A stretch of 64,000 bases of DNA, taken from Chryseobacterium gambrini (GTDB taxonomy: Bacteria > Bacteroidota > Bacteroidia > Flavobacteriales > Weeksellaceae). The notes under the pieces were generated by a model, which ran no database searches, had not been told where the DNA came from, and saw only the letters and a program-made list of their open reading frames with translations. The stretch spans positions 124,001 through 188,000 of the forward strand of contig NZ_FTOV01000003.1 in NCBI RefSeq assembly GCF_900156825.1, in the 5' to 3' direction. Of the stretch, positions 61,748 to 64,000 are shown one piece after another. Made by a program: the position numbers and the translations under genes. Positions within the stretch are counted from its first letter, which is position 1; every line of letters begins with the position of its first letter.

Positions 61748-64000
61748 TTAAAATTTAAAATTAAATCTTGCAAAAACCTGTCTTCCTGCAAATCCCATCT
61801 GTACAGGATCAAAAATACCTCCTGATTCTGTATTTCCGGCTGAAGCCGCCTCTTTTTGTAATGTAGGATATCGGTTGAAGAGATTTTTGCTTCCGATCGT
61901 CAGATTAATATTTTTAGAAAATTCGTAGCCGAAAGAAAGATCCGCAGTTACTTTTGGATTGTATATTTGGTAATCATCCGGTCCGTTGTAGCCTACCAGA
62001 GTCACTTTGTCAAATCTTACCAACTGTAAATTAGCATTGAATTTACTGATCTTATAATTCAGGTTTAAATTGATCTTCGTTTTCGGTGCAGAAGCTAAGA
62101 TAAAAGCTCTTTCTCTCGGACTGAGATAAATGTCTTCTTTTCCTTTCAGCCTGTCGGAAGTATTCACTTTTGTGATCTCCATTTCATTGTAATTTCCGGC
62201 TAATGTTGCGGTCAGTTTTCCTTTTCCGATATTTTCGTTAAAACTTAAAATAACATCAATCCCTTTAGTTCTCGTGTCTATTGCATTGGTGAAAAACTGA
62301 GCCTGATCGATACGGTTTTCAATTAAAATATTTCCGATGGCATCATCATCCTGCGAGAAATTTCCTGTTAAAACAATTCTGTCTTTTACCTTGATATAAT
62401 ACCCGTCAACTGTTGCTGTAAATTTTCCGGTGTTAAATGTGAATCCTGCACTTCCGTTCACAGAAGTCTCCTGTTTGAGCTGCGGAATTCCGACTGCTTT
62501 TGCCAGATTACTGTCATTAGACGCCAATTGAATGGTAACCAGACTTCCTCCCTGAAAATTCGTAAACTGCAGGCTGTAATATTTCTGAGCCAGGGACGGC
62601 GCTCTGAAGCCGGTAGAAAAAGATCCTCGGAATGCAAACTGTGGCGTTATTTTGTATCGTGTTGCCAGTTTTCCGTTCAGTGTGCTTCCAAAATCATTAT
62701 AATTTTCGAATCTTCCGGCAACACTTACCATCCAGTTTTTGGTAATATCGAGTTCAGTATCTACATACGCTGCAAAATTATTTCTGGACTTGTTAATTTC
62801 CTGAGAATATCCGGGAAAACCCTGAGAACCGCCCGGTCTTACATCTCCACTTAAAGGATTGATTACCAATAATGTTGAAGGGGTACTTGCCGTCACGACA
62901 TTTCCGTTCACGTCATACATCGCGTAAGAAGCTTCTTCTCCTTTGATAATATTGAATTTTTCATATCTGAATTCTGAACCGAATGCCACATTCAGCCCTT
63001 CCAGAACCGAAAACTGTCGGGTTGCATTAAACCCTGTTGTATTCTGCAGCAGAGAATGCCCTCCCGCATCAAAACTCGTAGGTGATTTTACGCCTAATGT
63101 TGCATTGATGGTATGATCTATCTGATAGGTAAATCTGTTGCTTCCAAACGCATTATACGCATCCACTTCCCAGTCTGCCACTTTAAATTTTAAGCCATTG
63201 TCAAAAGTAAAATCTGAAATGCTTGTATCCTGAACGGGATTAAAACCATTAGGATAAACCTGCGGAATATTACCGTCTGTATCCGCGCTTCTTGTCCATG
63301 CATAAGCGTCTGTATTTCTGTGCGAAAAGCCCTGTCTGGAATAAAATTTTAAATTATCGGATATTGGAATTTCAATATTTCCGAAAAAATAAAAATTCTG
63401 TGATTTTGCATCCCCGAATCTTTGTCTCGGAGCATCATATTTTTCAGGATTGGCATTACGGATGGCATATTCTTTATTGACAAATTCTGCCGTAAAATTT
63501 CCGAAACCACCTTTAGAACCTATTTTTGTTCCGTAGTTTCCATAGAAATCAAAAGTATTTCCGTCTATTTTTCGGTCAGAAACCACATCTTTATCTCCCG
63601 GACTTTTAAAAAGATTCACTCCATAAAAAGCATTGCCTTCAAAACCATGATTACGGTCATTTAAAATAACGTTGATTACTCCTGCAATCGCATCCGAACC
63701 ATATTGCGCCGATGCTCCGTCACGAAGAACTTCAATTCTCTTTATCGCACCTACAGGAATCGTATTCATATCCGATCCTGTATTTCCACGGCCTTTTGTA
63801 CCAAAAAGATTGATTAATGAAGACTGATGGTATCTTTTTCCGTTGAGCAAAAGCAAAGTCTGATCGGGACCAAGTCCTCTTAATGTTGCAGGATCTACTG
63901 CATCCGCTCCGTCTGATCCGGATTGTTTATTGGAATTGAATGAAGGCGCTGAAAACTGTAAAAGCTGGTTGACTTCAATCTGCCCTGTTGACTGGCTTAC
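61748..64000 (-). CDS. TonB-dependent receptor, N-terminus beyond the window
   Basis: The frame is open to the right edge, giving 750 visible residues; the internal Met at 63856 is not the start because the plug domain continues upstream (QIEVNQLLQFSAPSFNSNKQ and DPATLRGLGPDQTLLLLNG). The plug then reads MNTIPVGAIKRIEVLRDGASAQYGSDAIAGVINVIL, followed by the barrel with a C-terminal RFNFKF. It imports an unknown ligand across the outer membrane. The missing part should hold the signal peptide and TonB box. Confidence 0.93.
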   Translation of the reverse strand, partial: VSQSTGQIEVNQLLQFSAPSFNSNKQSGSDGADAVDPATLRGLGPDQTLLLLNGKRYHQSSLINLFGTKGRGNTGSDMNTIPVGAIKRIEVLRDGASAQYGSDAIAGVINVILNDRNHGFEGNAFYGVNLFKSPGDKDVVSDRKIDGNTFDFYGNYGTKIGSKGGFGNFTAEFVNKEYAIRNANPEKYDAPRQRFGDAKSQNFYFFGNIEIPISDNLKFYSRQGFSHRNTDAYAWTRSADTDGNIPQVYPNGFNPVQDTSISDFTFDNGLKFKVADWEVDAYNAFGSNRFTYQIDHTINATLGVKSPTSFDAGGHSLLQNTTGFNATRQFSVLEGLNVAFGSEFRYEKFNIIKGEEASYAMYDVNGNVVTASTPSTLLVINPLSGDVRPGGSQGFPGYSQEINKSRNNFAAYVDTELDITKNWMVSVAGRFENYNDFGSTLNGKLATRYKITPQFAFRGSFSTGFRAPSLAQKYYSLQFTNFQGGSLVTIQLASNDSNLAKAVGIPQLKQETSVNGSAGFTFNTGKFTATVDGYYIKVKDRIVLTGNFSQDDDAIGNILIENRIDQAQFFTNAIDTRTKGIDVILSFNENIGKGKLTATLAGNYNEMEITKVNTSDRLKGKEDIYLSPRERAFILASAPKTKINLNLNYKISKFNANLQLVRFDKVTLVGYNGPDDYQIYNPKVTADLSFGYEFSKNINLTIGSKNLFNRYPTLQKEAASAGNTESGGIFDPVQMGFAGRQVFARFNFKF

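Overview
This window looks like a chromosomal segment of a Flavobacteriia member, most likely Chryseobacterium or a close Weeksellaceae relative. The basis is AT-rich DNA, near absence of Shine-Dalgarno sites, TAnnTTTG-type -7 promoter boxes in front of many genes, a Bacteroidetes-style dcw cluster without murF, and families typical of the group (DUF2795, DUF6804-like, M56 peptidase with a TonB-like tail, PepSY plus TonB receptor, GG-leader peptides). No rRNA, tRNA, CRISPR array or intact insertion sequence was seen.

Layout. 1-14.8 kb holds the dcw cell-wall/division cluster on the minus strand. In transcription order it is mraZ, rsmH, an ftsL-like gene, ftsI, murE, mraY, murD, ftsW, murG, murC, ftsQ and ftsA (cut by the left edge). 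The junctions carry small palindrome-bounded insertions: a four-helix-bundle gene, a frameshifted GIY-YIG gene, a GxxExxY gene inside near-perfect 45-bp inverted repeats, one palindrome without a gene, and an in-frame palindromic insertion within murG. 15-17 kb has an alpha/beta hydrolase, engB and an ElaA-type acetyltransferase, followed by a 21-bp tandem array.

17.5-28 kb is the most interesting part. A two-component system (TPR lipoprotein kinase plus response regulator) sits between a tightly packed eleven-gene operon and a divergent gene for a membrane-tethered protein. The operon encodes DUF4177-like, YidD-like, DUF1508, HsdR-N-type nuclease, SH3 lipoprotein, PH-SHOCT, TM2, DUF6804-like, TerB-like, coiled-coil membrane and VWA-like lipoprotein products. 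Three copies of a palindrome, TACGG-N4-CCGTA, lie at identical spacing (36.5 bp from the dyad centre to the last base of the -7 box) upstream of the operon, of the response-regulator gene (inside the kinase ORF) and of the membrane-tethered protein gene. This points to a self-controlled regulon that may be an uncharacterised envelope-stress or defence system.

28-38 kb has msrA, a roughly 1.2-kb non-coding array of six 173-200-bp repeats, a ROK sugar kinase, a PepSY/TonB-receptor iron-uptake pair, secA and a DUF2795 gene. 38-46 kb has a sugar-nucleotide epimerase, DUF389 and DUF2797 proteins, a large AsmA-like protein, small conserved proteins and a PA0069-type radical SAM enzyme. 46-49.5 kb has two divergent GG-leader peptides, a 2OG-Fe(II) dioxygenase and a probable anti-phage dCTP deaminase with a 65-aa partner. 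49.5-64 kb has menD, pabC-like and pabB genes, membrane proteins with an AI-2E family transporter, DUF3820 and DUF1801 genes, uvrB, a BlaR1/BlaI-type sensor-repressor pair with a recognisable operator, a PQQ-type sugar dehydrogenase lipoprotein and a TonB receptor truncated by the right edge.
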